This document shows, piece by piece, positions 1-8,870 of a DNA stretch of 33,043 bases. A program made the translations under genes and the position numbers. Position 1 is the stretch's first letter. Each line of letters starts with the position of its first letter. The stretch is taken from NCBI GenBank assembly GCA_031553705.1, contig JAVBLD010000023.1, positions 1 to 33,043 on the forward strand. Direction: 5' to 3'. This DNA comes from JAVBLD01 sp031553705. Its GTDB lineage: Bacteria; Bacteroidota; Bacteroidia; Bacteroidales; Marinifilaceae. Under the pieces are notes generated by a model. That model ran no database searches. It was not told where the DNA came from and worked only from the letters and a program-made list of their open reading frames with translations.

Positions 1-165
1 ATCTCTACTTAAAAAGCCCGTAATGAACAATTTTTACGCTTTCCTGACAGGGGGCTGGTTAAACCGTTTTCAGGGGGTCAATTTGAACCGACAAAAGGGG
101 GTCATTTTTGACCGGATTGCCGGGGTCATTTTCCTCCGACATTCAGGGGTCTGGTTAGCCGTTTT
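1..165. mobile_element. Terminal repeats of an IS21-like insertion sequence (partial)
   Basis: Five G-rich repeats begin near 50, 73, 97, 121 and 145, a period of about 24 bp. Each reads roughly GGGGGTCATTTTTGACCGG or GGGGTCAATTTGAACCG. Tandem terminal repeats of this kind are typical of the ends of Bacteroidetes IS21-family elements, downstream of istB. No transposase coding sequence is visible, because the element would lie to the left of the window. The open frame across the repeats (23-226) looks like a by-product of the repeat period and is not called as a gene. The family assignment is by resemblance only. Confidence 0.5.
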
Positions 166-591
166 TTCCAGGAATAATAGTTTTATATATCCGTCGAAAA
201 GAAGGTCAATTAATTTTTTCATTTGATGATAGTTTATTTTTGAGAGACAAGCTCCGGGTGATTATTTTATTGCAAGCAATATTAATAAGGCATTCTTACA
301 TTTTTTCTTATTATCTAAGATATAAAGTGGGTTCGATTATTTCATGCTTATTATACATTTTAAGTATGAAATAAGTTCTATATCAGGATGTTTTTATTTT
401 TATAATATCTTTATTTTTTAGAACAAAGCTTAAATGGCACCCAATTACTATCAGGTGTCTTTCTGAAAATAACTGAAGAATTTTTTATTGAAACGAGGGA
501 CGTTTTTTCCGTTATTTTTCTTGCTTTGAGACAATAAACGGGAAGCAGACGGTTATTTGAATGAGAACAAAACCTGCTGCTTTCATACTGC
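166..591. other. AT-rich gene-free stretch with two small stem-loops
   Basis: No plausible gene is seen here. The stretch is much richer in A and T than the flanking genes. It holds an 11-bp stem (339-349 with 362-372, one G-U pair, 12-nt loop) and a 6-bp stem (436-441 with 454-459). It lies between the IS end and the 3' end of cls. Neither stem is followed by a convincing T-tract, so neither is called as a terminator. Confidence 0.5.
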
Positions 592-2043
592 TTACAACAG
601 TGGAGAGACTAGTCTAGCCAATGTTTCCCCGAATTTTATCCATTTGTTGCGATCGTTCCATTCCTCCAGATTGAGTCCCGAGCTATCCTGTAAATCGTTC
701 ATAAAGGTTGTATATAATTCGCTATTTATGCGGCGGTCAAATAGTATCGCATTGATTTCAAAGTTCAGGTCGTAGCTGCGGATATCCATATTGGCTGTGC
801 CTATAATGGACAGATTGTCGTCTACCACCATCGTTTTGGCATGGATAAATCCTTTGTTATAGCGGTAGATCCGGACGCCTACTTCCAGCAGTTCCTGATA
901 GTTGGAGCATGAGGCGGCATTTACAATGTGCGAATCGGATATGCCCGGTACCAGTAATCTTACGTCTACTCCTTTCAATGCAGCCAATTTGATGCTGTTC
1001 ATCACGGAATCGTTCGGGATAAAGTAGGGGGTGGTGATATACAGTCTCTTTTTTGCCGCAGCAATAGCTCCCATGTACATGAGCATAATGTTTGCCAGTT
1101 CCGAATCGGGACCGCTGTCTACAATCTGTACCAGTGAATCGGACGCCTCGGGAGCCGTCATGTTAGGGAAATAACGGTCGGCAAACTCCACATGTTGACC
1201 GGCACAGAAATTCCAGTCCGCGATAAATACATATTGTAGTCCCGATACCGCATGACCGCGCATAGCCAAATGGGTGTCGCGCCAATAGAGACTGTTATGG
1301 CCGTTATTGATATAGCGGTCGTCGACATTAATACCCCCGACAAATCCGTATTCTCCGTCGATAACAATAATCTTCCGGTGGTTGCGGTAGTTCATCCGGT
1401 TAGCCAGCATCCATATCTTTACTTCATAGAACGGGTAGACTTCAACGCCGGCTTCCCGTAACTCTTTCTCCATTCGTTTACCTAAGCCATGGCTTGCAAA
1501 ATCGTCATAGATAAAGCGTACCTGTACTCCTTCACGTACTTTCTGAATCAGTATCTCTTTGATCTGGTTGCCGATCTCATCATCGGCATAGATATAGTAC
1601 TCTATATGAATATGATCATGAGCTTTTTCCAGTGCTTCCAGCACTTCTGGGAATTTTGCCTCGCCGTTTATAAGTAGTTTCAGATCCGTTACCGTCGCTA
1701 TCGGCAGGGAGGATTGGGAAAGCATGACCTGGGCCAGTGAGATTTTATCGGCCAACAGCTCTTTGTATCTCTCCATGTGTTCGCGGGAAGAGTCAAGGAC
1801 TTTCTGCCGTACCGATTCGAACTGGGCGTCGTTGTGGGTGATTTTCCTGCTGTATAATTTCCGTTTGCGGTAATTGACGCCAAAGGAGAAGTAGAAAATA
1901 ATCCCGATTACCGGCAGAAAAAAGACCAATAATAGATATCCCAGTGTTTTGACCGGATCATGGGTGTCATATATGATTTTGATCGTAACGGCTAAAACCA
2001 GGAGGATATATATAATTTCGATGATGCCTGTGATGGAACTCAT
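592..2043 (-). CDS. cls: Cardiolipin synthase (phospholipase D family)
   Basis: A 483-residue membrane enzyme that should condense phosphatidylglycerol, or a related phospholipid, to cardiolipin. Two hydrophobic segments (about 5-25 and 33-53) form the N-terminal anchor. They are followed by two PLD domains, each with a complete HKD motif: H222-K224-D229 in NHRKIIVIDG and H401-K403-D408 in HAKTMVVDD. The length matches the bacterial ClsA-type family of about 480 residues. The gene ends at a TAA just right of the AT-rich IS-flanking stretch. It is followed in the leftward direction by no gene and preceded, 57 bp upstream, by the small membrane protein at 2101-2556, with which it may be cotranscribed. 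The family call is secure; the exact donor phospholipid cannot be read from sequence. Confidence 0.93.
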   Translation of the reverse strand: MSSITGIIEIIYILLVLAVTIKIIYDTHDPVKTLGYLLLVFFLPVIGIIFYFSFGVNYRKRKLYSRKITHNDAQFESVRQKVLDSSREHMERYKELLADKISLAQVMLSQSSLPIATVTDLKLLINGEAKFPEVLEALEKAHDHIHIEYYIYADDEIGNQIKEILIQKVREGVQVRFIYDDFASHGLGKRMEKELREAGVEVYPFYEVKIWMLANRMNYRNHRKIIVIDGEYGFVGGINVDDRYINNGHNSLYWRDTHLAMRGHAVSGLQYVFIADWNFCAGQHVEFADRYFPNMTAPEASDSLVQIVDSGPDSELANIMLMYMGAIAAAKKRLYITTPYFIPNDSVMNSIKLAALKGVDVRLLVPGISDSHIVNAASCSNYQELLEVGVRIYRYNKGFIHAKTMVVDDNLSIIGTANMDIRSYDLNFEINAILFDRRINSELYTTFMNDLQDSSGLNLEEWNDRNKWIKFGETLARLVSPLL

Positions 2044-2100
2044 AGCGATCCGTTCAATCCTTTGACTCTTTTTAACTTTAGTTTGTTATTGCCATATCTC

Positions 2101-2556
2101 TTACTCCAAACCGGTCGGTGGAATCGTATTGATAGGGGAGCCATTTGCCGGCGTAATACTGATGATTTTGTCAACAATATAATTTGAATATCCCCGCCAC
2201 GGCAGTGCCCCAAAGTACTCTTTATAGCGTAATTCGACCGTCTGGCCTCCTACATGCATTAAAGAGTCGGCAATTTTTTTATCGGAAATCGAAAAATTAA
2301 ACTCGTTCGATTGTATCCCACCCGGTCTATTGGTCCAGAATCCGCTTTGGATCAACTTCCCTTCGTATGTTTTGAATATAATGCCTTTATATACCACATA
2401 GTTTAGCTGTCCGGTTTTTACCCCTTCCCCGTAAGGATGGTAGAACCGAAAATACACAAATAGGACGAGGCCCAGAAACAACATGGCCAATATCGTATTC
2501 CGGATTCTTTTCCATCTGCTATGCCGGACGGGTTTGTCATGGTTTATCATAGTCAT
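2101..2556 (-). CDS. Conserved small membrane-anchored protein of Bacteroidetes, function unknown
   Basis: A 151-residue protein with a basic N-terminus, one transmembrane helix (about 21-40) and a roughly 110-residue soluble, beta-rich domain that should be extracytoplasmic. The phrases YGEGVKTGQLNYVV and FKTYEGKLIQSGFW resemble a short Bacteroidales family often labelled 6-phosphogluconate dehydrogenase. No NADP-binding fold or substrate motif of that enzyme is present, so that label looks wrong. Two near-adjacent starts (Met1 at 2556, Met3 at 2550) cannot be told apart. It sits 57 bp upstream of cls on the same strand, which hints at an envelope role, but no function is claimed. Confidence 0.7.
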   Translation of the reverse strand: MTMINHDKPVRHSRWKRIRNTILAMLFLGLVLFVYFRFYHPYGEGVKTGQLNYVVYKGIIFKTYEGKLIQSGFWTNRPGGIQSNEFNFSISDKKIADSLMHVGGQTVELRYKEYFGALPWRGYSNYIVDKIISITPANGSPINTIPPTGLE

Positions 2557-2973
2557 AGTGATATTATGATGTTTTTATCTATATCCTTGTATGTACGCCA
2601 CTTATTGCAAAATAGTTTGGATGAATTCCCAACCTTTGCAGGCGATGTAAATATATTTATATTTGTCCGTTCCCCCAACCATCGTAGGTACAAAATAATA
2701 AAATTTCAAGATATAATATAAAATTCCTGTAAATGAATCTACTCTTCCTGTATAAATCTAAGATAAACCATCAAAATCATTTTGTGCATCAGAGGATTAC
2801 TTCTGTTGTTTTGTTGTTTTCGTAACTGTTACAGGGAAACAAAATGAGAACACAAAATGTCTCAAATCCCTTGCACAGAGTAAAACTCTTTTCAAGACAC
2901 GTCGCTTTAAAATGACCCCCTAAAACTATATAGCTTTAGGGGGTCATTTTACTTTTTGGCAACCTTACGGAGA
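2557..2973. other. Gene-free region between the lysine operon end and the small membrane protein
   Basis: This 417-bp stretch holds no supportable gene. Its left part should contain the leftward promoter for the 2101-2556 gene, but only a poor TATTTTGC match to the Bacteroidetes -7 box is visible near 2610. Its right end carries the palindromic terminator described separately. Confidence 0.5.
2908..2951 (-). terminator. Near-perfect palindrome, terminator of the lysine operon
   Basis: Arms 2909-2924 (AAAATGACCCCCTAAA) and 2935-2950 are exact reverse complements. The centre is the self-complementary CTATATAG, with a single mismatch at 2925/2934. The palindrome starts about 23 nt past the etfA stop. 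On the minus strand it ends in TCATTTTAA, a modest U-tract. On the plus strand it is followed by ACTTTTTGG, so it could work in both directions. The arm shares the 12-mer GGGGGTCATTTT with the IS21-like repeat at 97-108. Confidence 0.75.
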
Positions 2974-3984
2974 TTATGTCGGATTGCTCAATTCACTTTT
3001 TAGCCGTTCGGAGAGCAGCGGGACAATTTTGTTTACGTCACCGACGATGCCTACGTCGGCAATATTGAAGATCGGGGCGAATTTATCTTTGTTGATGGCT
3101 ATGATAAATTCCGATTCTTCCATACCGGCAAGATGCTGGATGGCACCGGAGATTCCCAATGCAAAATAGAGGTCCGGGCGAACCGTTTTACCGGTTTGAC
3201 CTACCTGGCGATTGTGGGGTATGATCCCGGCGTCGACCATTGCGCGGGAGGCTGAAACTTCAGCTTTTAGCAGTCCGGCTAATTCCTGCAGTTTCTTGAA
3301 GCCTTCGGCCGATCCGACGCCACGTCCTCCGGAGATAAGGATTTTAGCTTCGGCAATATCGATCAGTTCTTTGCCGACATTTACCTTTTCCAACAGGCGT
3401 ACTTTGAATTTGCTTTTGTCGAATATCGGGGCAAAGGTGATGAACTCGCCTTTACGGGTGGTGTCCTTCGCTTTTTTTCTCATCACACCGGGGCGGACGG
3501 TGGACATTTGCGGACGGTGGTTGGTGCAGAGGATCGTTGCCATCAGGTTACCACCGAATGCCGGACGTGTCATCATCAGTTCCCGTTGCTCGGATATCTC
3601 CAGTTTGGTACAGTCTGCCGTCAGTCCTGTTTCCAGGCGTGCGGACAGGCGAGGACCGAGATCGCGGCCTATGGTGGTGGCTCCGATCAGGACGATGCCC
3701 GGTTTGTAGGCCGTCAGAATCTGATACATCGCTTGACTGTAGGGCTCTGTCAGGTATTCTTTTAACTCGGGAGCATCCGCACAGATTACTTTGTCGGCCC
3801 CGTAGGCGATCAGTTCCTGCACTTTGCTGGATATCCCGTGTCCCAGCAGGACAGCTACAACCTGTTCATTCAGGACGGTTGCCAGGTCCCGGGCTTTACC
3901 CAACAGTTCGAGGGCTACTCCCTGAATGACTCGGTCTCGTTGTTCTATGAATACATAGATGTCTTTATAGTTTGTTGTATCCAT
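2974..3984 (-). CDS. etfA: Electron transfer flavoprotein alpha subunit
   Basis: A 336-residue EtfA. The N-terminal half is the alpha/beta domain. The C-terminal FAD-binding half shows GGRGVG (219-224), SASR (244-247) and QVGQTGKTV (260-268), all family landmarks. With EtfB it passes electrons to or from the acyl-CoA dehydrogenase encoded two genes upstream. In amino-acid-fermenting anaerobes, Bcd-EtfAB complexes couple NADH-dependent crotonyl-CoA reduction to ferredoxin reduction. That this one bifurcates is inferred from pathway and gene order. It is the last gene of the operon, 76 bp after etfB, and is followed by a strong palindromic terminator. Confidence 0.95.
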   Translation of the reverse strand: MDTTNYKDIYVFIEQRDRVIQGVALELLGKARDLATVLNEQVVAVLLGHGISSKVQELIAYGADKVICADAPELKEYLTEPYSQAMYQILTAYKPGIVLIGATTIGRDLGPRLSARLETGLTADCTKLEISEQRELMMTRPAFGGNLMATILCTNHRPQMSTVRPGVMRKKAKDTTRKGEFITFAPIFDKSKFKVRLLEKVNVGKELIDIAEAKILISGGRGVGSAEGFKKLQELAGLLKAEVSASRAMVDAGIIPHNRQVGQTGKTVRPDLYFALGISGAIQHLAGMEESEFIIAINKDKFAPIFNIADVGIVGDVNKIVPLLSERLKSELSNPT

Positions 3985-4060
3985 TACGGTTCTTATTTTA
4001 TCCGTGAATTACACGGATTGATTATTAATAGACACCATACAAATTGTGTCTGATTCATTG

Positions 4061-4843
4061 TTAGAGGATGAACTTTTCTTTCAATTTACTGATAATAATA
4101 TCTACTGCCTCTTCGGGGCTGGTTTCGAATAGTTCCCCGGTGGCCTTACTACCTTTGCTGAAGGCTTTGGCCACTTTCGTCGGAGAGCCTTTGCCGCCCA
4201 GTTTTTCTTCATTTACGTCGATCTTGTCGGCGCTCCAGATTTCCACTTCGCGGTTATAAACTTCGACAATACCGCGAACCGACATATAGCGTGCACGATT
4301 GCCTGAAGCCAATACCGTTAGCAAACAGGGAGTTTCGACGGCTAGTATCTGGTAGCCTTCTTCGGTTTGCTTCTTTATCGTGAGCTCCTTTCTACCATCG
4401 TATTGTACCTGCTCGACATAAGAAATCTGCGGCAGGTCGAGGTGTTCGGCTATCTGAGGACCTACCTGGGCGGTGTCGCCGTCGATTGCCTGCCTGCCTG
4501 TGATTACCAGATCGAAGAGTAAGCATCGCAAGGCTCCGGCGAGTGCATGGGAGGTTGCCAGTGTGTCGGCTCCTGCAAATTTGCGGTCGGTCAGCAATAT
4601 CGCACGGTCAGCACCCATCGCAAAGGCCTCCCTTAAGATGGCATCGGCCTGTGGTGGTCCCATCGTAATGACCGTTACTTCGGCTCCATATCGGTCTTTT
4701 AATAATAATGCCGCTTCCAACCCCATTTTATCGTCGGGGTTCATGATACTTGGCACACCGTCGCGGACCATTGTTCCCGTTGCAGGATCTATTTTAACTT
4801 CGGTGGTATCGGGTACTTGTTTGATACAAACTATTATCTTCAT
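4061..4843 (-). CDS. etfB: Electron transfer flavoprotein beta subunit
   Basis: A 260-residue EtfB beginning MKIIVCIKQVPDTTEVK, the standard start of the family. It contains the nucleotide-binding stretch DRKFAGADTLATSHALA (about residues 87-103) and the ETF-beta signature region around VETPCLLTVLASGNRARYM. It pairs with EtfA next door and with the acyl-CoA dehydrogenase that ends 6 bp upstream. The bcd-etfB-etfA order is that of clostridial butyryl-CoA dehydrogenase complexes. Whether the beta subunit binds FAD (bifurcating type) or AMP cannot be decided by eye. Confidence 0.95.
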   Translation of the reverse strand: MKIIVCIKQVPDTTEVKIDPATGTMVRDGVPSIMNPDDKMGLEAALLLKDRYGAEVTVITMGPPQADAILREAFAMGADRAILLTDRKFAGADTLATSHALAGALRCLLFDLVITGRQAIDGDTAQVGPQIAEHLDLPQISYVEQVQYDGRKELTIKKQTEEGYQILAVETPCLLTVLASGNRARYMSVRGIVEVYNREVEIWSADKIDVNEEKLGGKGSPTKVAKAFSKGSKATGELFETSPEEAVDIIISKLKEKFIL

Positions 4844-4849
4844 ACTGGT

Positions 4850-5995
4850 CTATTTTTTCTTGAATAAATAGGAAGAGATCACCATGCGCTGCACTTCGGA
4901 GGTACCTTCGTAGATTTCGGTGATCTTTGCGTCGCGCATCATTCGCTCTACTGGATATTCGCGGGTGTAACCGTAACCGCCATGGAATTGTACAGCCCTT
5001 ACGGTCACATCCATTGCCGTTTCTGCGGCAAAAAGCTTGGCCATTGCGGCATCCTTGGCGTAAGGTACTCCTTCGTCCTTTTTACATGCAGCGCTGTATA
5101 CCAGCAGACGCGCCGCTTCTATCCTGGTATACAGGTCGGCCATTTGAAACTGGGTGTTCTGAAATGCGGAGATCGGTTTGCCGAACTGTTTCCGTTCCTG
5201 GACATACTTTATTGTTTCGTCCATTGCTCCCTGAGCTATCCCAAGCGCTTGGGCAGCAATCCCGATGCGTCCGCCGTCCAGTGTTTTCATCGCAAGTCCG
5301 AATCCTCCACCCAGTTTTCCCAGTAATTGATTTTTGGAAATGCGGCAATTGTTAAAGATCAACTCGCAGGTGGCAGAGCCGCGGATACCCATTTTTTTCT
5401 CTTTTTTGCCTATCGTAAATCCCGGCGTGCCGGCTTCCACGATAAAGGCAGAAATTCCTCTGGTACCTTGCGACTTGTCGGTCATTGCTATGATCACATA
5501 GATGTCGGCATATTCGGCATTGGTGATAAATATTTTGGTACCATTCAGTACATAGTCATCTCCATCGGCTACAGCGAATGTCTGTTGGCCGGAGGCGTCG
5601 GTGCCGGCATTGGGCTCAGTGAGACCGAATGCGCCGATCCACTCGCCGGAACAGAGTTTTGGAAGATATTTCATTTTCTGTTCTTCCGTTCCGTAGGCTT
5701 CTATCGGGTCTATGCATAATGACGTATGGGCCGATACAATCACTCCGGTAGTAGCACAGGCTTTTGACAACTCTTCTACCGCCATAGCGTACATCAGTTT
5801 CGTACCGCCGGCACCGCCGTATTTTACAGATATCGGGATACCCATGATTCCCAGTTTGCCCATTTTCTTTACCGTTTCCATCGGAAAACGTTCGTTTTCA
5901 TCCACCTCTGCAGCAATCGGTTTTACCTCTTTTTCGGTAAACTCCCTGATCATCTGGAGAAAGAGCTTTTCGGTATTGTTTAGATTAAAATTCAT
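4850..5995 (-). CDS. bcd: Short-chain acyl-CoA dehydrogenase, probably butyryl-CoA dehydrogenase
   Basis: A 381-residue member of the acyl-CoA dehydrogenase family of the usual length. It has the FAD/substrate loop FGLTEPNAGTDASG, the QFGKPISAFQ stretch and the C-terminal catalytic-base motif IYEGTSEVQR, with Glu363 as the expected general base. In this operon it should reduce crotonyl-CoA, made by Kal from 3-aminobutyryl-CoA, to butyryl-CoA with electrons delivered by EtfAB. It ends 6 bp before etfB and starts 94 bp after the thiolase. Substrate chain length is inferred from pathway context. Confidence 0.92.
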   Translation of the reverse strand: MNFNLNNTEKLFLQMIREFTEKEVKPIAAEVDENERFPMETVKKMGKLGIMGIPISVKYGGAGGTKLMYAMAVEELSKACATTGVIVSAHTSLCIDPIEAYGTEEQKMKYLPKLCSGEWIGAFGLTEPNAGTDASGQQTFAVADGDDYVLNGTKIFITNAEYADIYVIIAMTDKSQGTRGISAFIVEAGTPGFTIGKKEKKMGIRGSATCELIFNNCRISKNQLLGKLGGGFGLAMKTLDGGRIGIAAQALGIAQGAMDETIKYVQERKQFGKPISAFQNTQFQMADLYTRIEAARLLVYSAACKKDEGVPYAKDAAMAKLFAAETAMDVTVRAVQFHGGYGYTREYPVERMMRDAKITEIYEGTSEVQRMVISSYLFKKK

Positions 5996-6089
5996 ATTTT
6001 TATCATCAGTTATTTTTGTATGACCTTAAATCGGAGGCAAACGTCAGGCAGGTAATGCTTCGTGTTTGATAGATTTAGGATGTTATTTT

Positions 6090-7292
6090 CTATATATTTC
6101 TCAGGATCAATGCAGTGCCCATTCCACCTCCGATACAGAGTGAAGCCAAGCCCCATTTTTTTCCGGAACGCTTCATTTCATGAACGAGGCTTACCGTGAT
6201 GCGATTGCCTGACGAGCCGATCGGGTGTCCCAGTGCGATGGCTCCGCCGTTTACATTACAGTGGGCTTGAAACCAGTCCGCATTCACTCCGTGGTCCGTA
6301 CAGAGTTGTCTGATTACTCCCAGTGACTGCGCTGCAAATGCCTCATTCAGTTCCACCAGTTCAATATCGGTGAGTTTCAATCCGGCCCTTTGGAGCGCTT
6401 GTGCAATAGCGGGTACGGGGCCCATACCCATAATGGCCGGATCGACGCCGCCTTGTCCTGTCGCTATGATCTCCACCATAGGCGTCAGACCGTACTTTTT
6501 CACTGCCTCTTCCGATGCCACCAATACAAAGGAGGCTCCGTCATTGATTCCGGAGGCATTTCCTGCGGTAACAGTTCCGTCATTTTTGAAGGCAGGGCGC
6601 AGGATGCCCAGTTTTTCGACTGTCGTGGTGCGGTTAGGGTACTCGTCGATGTCGAACAACAGAGTCTCTTTTTTTATCCGGATCGGTACAGGTACGATTT
6701 CGTTTTTAAATCTTCCTGCATCAATGGCGGCGATTGCTTTTTGTTGCGATTGATAAGAAAACTCATCTTGCGCCTGACGGGTGATTTTATATTTTTCGGC
6801 GATATTTTCCGCTGTCACTCCCATGTGATAATCTGCGAACGCATCTGTTAAACCGTCGCAAACCATGTGGTCAACCGCTTTAAAGTCGCCCATTTTAATC
6901 CCTTTGCGAACATCTCCGCCGAGAACGAAACCGGCCATAGACATATTTTCCACTCCTCCGGCGAGGATCAGATGCGCTGCTCCAGCTTTGATCGAATGAC
7001 AAGCGTTTATGATGCTTTTCATGCCGCTGCCGCAGATCATGTTCAGTCCATATGCCGGTACTTTCTGTGGAATACCTCCCCTGATAGCTGCCTGCCGGGC
7101 AATGCCTTGTTTCTGTCCGGCCATCAGGATATTTCCTACAATGACTTCGTCGATATTGGCCGGGTCAATGTTGGTCTCCTCTAGTATATTTCTGATCACG
7201 ATTGCTCCCATTTCCGCTGCCGGAACGTCCGTCAGACTACCTGACATTTTTCCTATTGCAGTACGTTTTGCCGCTACGATATATGTTTTCAT
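6090..7292 (-). CDS. atoB: Acetyl-CoA acetyltransferase (thiolase)
   Basis: A 400-residue thiolase. The acyl-accepting Cys87 lies in NMICGSGMKS, His356 in GGAIALGHPIGSSG and the second catalytic Cys386 in CIGGGMG. It should split acetoacetyl-CoA, formed when AtoDA moves CoA from butyryl-CoA to acetoacetate, into two acetyl-CoA. That completes the carbon balance of lysine fermentation. It lies 38 bp downstream of atoA in the same operon. The biosynthetic direction is also possible chemically. Confidence 0.94.
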   Translation of the reverse strand: MKTYIVAAKRTAIGKMSGSLTDVPAAEMGAIVIRNILEETNIDPANIDEVIVGNILMAGQKQGIARQAAIRGGIPQKVPAYGLNMICGSGMKSIINACHSIKAGAAHLILAGGVENMSMAGFVLGGDVRKGIKMGDFKAVDHMVCDGLTDAFADYHMGVTAENIAEKYKITRQAQDEFSYQSQQKAIAAIDAGRFKNEIVPVPIRIKKETLLFDIDEYPNRTTTVEKLGILRPAFKNDGTVTAGNASGINDGASFVLVASEEAVKKYGLTPMVEIIATGQGGVDPAIMGMGPVPAIAQALQRAGLKLTDIELVELNEAFAAQSLGVIRQLCTDHGVNADWFQAHCNVNGGAIALGHPIGSSGNRITVSLVHEMKRSGKKWGLASLCIGGGMGTALILRNI

Positions 7293-7330
7293 TTTAAATA
7301 GTTGAAAGTGTTCTTTTCGTTACGATACAG

Positions 7331-7996
7331 TCAATTTATATTTTGCATCGGTTTAAGGTCGGCTGCGACGATAAGCCGGGCTTCGGTAGCCGCCTGTACC
7401 TCTTCGACCGTAAATTCGGGGTGGATCTCTTTTAATTCGATCCCCCCGGAGGTGATCTCCATTACCCCCATTTCGGTAATGATCAGGTTCACCTGACCGG
7501 CAGCCGTGAGTGGCAATGTGCATTCTTTCAGTATCTTCGGAGCACCTTTGGCGGTGTGTTCCATCGCAAGCACCACTTTTTTGGCTCCTACCAGAAGATC
7601 CATCGCACCTCCCATGCCCGGAGTCATTTTACCGGGGATCATCCAATTGGCCAGATTCCCTTTTTCGTCCACCTGCAGTGCGCCGAGAATGGTAAGGTCA
7701 ACATGTCCGCCGCGGATAATAGCGAACGAATCGGCGCTATTGAACGAACTCGCTCCGGAAAGAGCCGTGATGTATCCGCCTCCGGCATTTATCATATCTG
7801 GATCTTCACTGCCCGGAACAGGAGCCGGCCCCATGCCTAACAGGCCGTTTTCCGATTGAAGAGTCACATGTACTCCCTGCGGAAGATAGTTCGGAATAAG
7901 CGTAGGCAACCCAATTCCCAGGTTTACCACGTCGCCGTCCTTTAACTCCAAAGCAGCCCGTTTTGCAATAATTTCTCTGATTTGATTTTTATCCAT
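7331..7996 (-). CDS. atoA: Butyrate-acetoacetate CoA-transferase, beta subunit
   Basis: A 221-residue class I CoA-transferase subunit B. The catalytic glutamate is Glu49 in the conserved QSENGLLGMGP, and GGGYITALSGASSFNSADS is the typical following stretch. With AtoD it transfers CoA from butyryl-CoA to acetoacetate. Its partner atoD is not adjacent but sits about 8.8 kb upstream as the first gene of the same operon, an unusual split of a normally paired gene set. Its neighbours are kamE (69 bp upstream) and the thiolase (38 bp downstream). Confidence 0.93.
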   Translation of the reverse strand: MDKNQIREIIAKRAALELKDGDVVNLGIGLPTLIPNYLPQGVHVTLQSENGLLGMGPAPVPGSEDPDMINAGGGYITALSGASSFNSADSFAIIRGGHVDLTILGALQVDEKGNLANWMIPGKMTPGMGGAMDLLVGAKKVVLAMEHTAKGAPKILKECTLPLTAAGQVNLIITEMGVMEITSGGIELKEIHPEFTVEEVQAATEARLIVAADLKPMQNIN

Positions 7997-8065
7997 TGCT
8001 TTAAATTTTGAATGCTGAATTTATAGAAGCAAGGCAGAAAAGCGTTCTGCATATTGTTCTTTATT

Positions 8066-8851
8066 TTAACTCTTTCTGCGGACGAACTCCTGTGCAATAA
8101 ACGAAGCTACGTTATCGGCATAGCTGTTCATCCCAAAACCGGCGTCGTATCCAAGCTCTTTGGCCAGATCGTGCGTGATCCGGGGGCCACCGCATGCTAC
8201 AATCATCTTTTCCCGCAATCCTTCCGCTTCCAGCATCTCGATTAGCTCCACCAGATTTTTTACATGTACATCCTTTTGGGTCACCGTTTGGGACACCAGT
8301 AGCGCATCGGCACCGAGTTCTACCGCTTTGGCGATAAACTCTTCGTTGGGCACCTGGCTACCTAAATTGCAGGCTTCGATCATGTCGTATCGCTCCAGTC
8401 CGTAGTGACCGGCATAGCCTTTCATGTTCATGATGGCGTCGATGCCTACCGTGTGAGCGTCGGTACCGGTGCTGGCACCGACAACAACAAGTTTACGGCC
8501 GATGTGTTCCCGGATATAATCGTCGGTCTGGCTCATATCCATAACGGTCGACTCTACTTTGGGTACGTATATATTTGTATAATCAATACTTTGGGTGCAT
8601 GATCCGTAACAGTTAAAGAAGGTAAAGCCCGGCATAAGTTCTTTGAAGAAGACGATTTGCGGGTTGTCGAACCCCATTTTTTTCAGCAGCATTTTGGCCG
8701 CCTCAACTGCTTCGGCACCGGCCGGTACGGGCAGGGTGAAGCTGATTTGCGTTTTGCCGTCATTCATCGTGTCGCCGTAAGGTTTCACCCTTTTGAGGTC
8801 AAGCGTTTTATCAAAGTCGTGCGATTGTGTAGAATATAATCCTCCGCTCAT
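8066..8851 (-). CDS. kamE: Lysine 5,6-aminomutase beta subunit
   Basis: A 261-residue B12-binding subunit of the adenosylcobalamin- and PLP-dependent aminomutase that moves the terminal amino group of beta-lysine to carbon 5. The base-off cobalamin motif D131-x-H133-x-x-G136 is in ASTGTDAHTVG. Lys144 in IMNMKGYAGH falls at exactly the position of the PLP Schiff-base lysine of the clostridial enzyme (Lys144 beta; cobalt ligand His133 beta). The C-terminal part is the Rossmann-like cobalamin domain. It follows kamD by 19 bp. No cobalamin riboswitch is seen upstream of either subunit gene. Confidence 0.97.
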   Translation of the reverse strand: MSGGLYSTQSHDFDKTLDLKRVKPYGDTMNDGKTQISFTLPVPAGAEAVEAAKMLLKKMGFDNPQIVFFKELMPGFTFFNCYGSCTQSIDYTNIYVPKVESTVMDMSQTDDYIREHIGRKLVVVGASTGTDAHTVGIDAIMNMKGYAGHYGLERYDMIEACNLGSQVPNEEFIAKAVELGADALLVSQTVTQKDVHVKNLVELIEMLEAEGLREKMIVACGGPRITHDLAKELGYDAGFGMNSYADNVASFIAQEFVRRKS

Positions 8852-8870
8852 ATTTTTCTGTTTTGATTGA

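Noticed and set aside
23..226. 67-codon open frame across the IS21-like end repeats
   Set aside because: The repeated GV-rich peptide pattern follows the DNA repeat period; there is no independent sign of coding.
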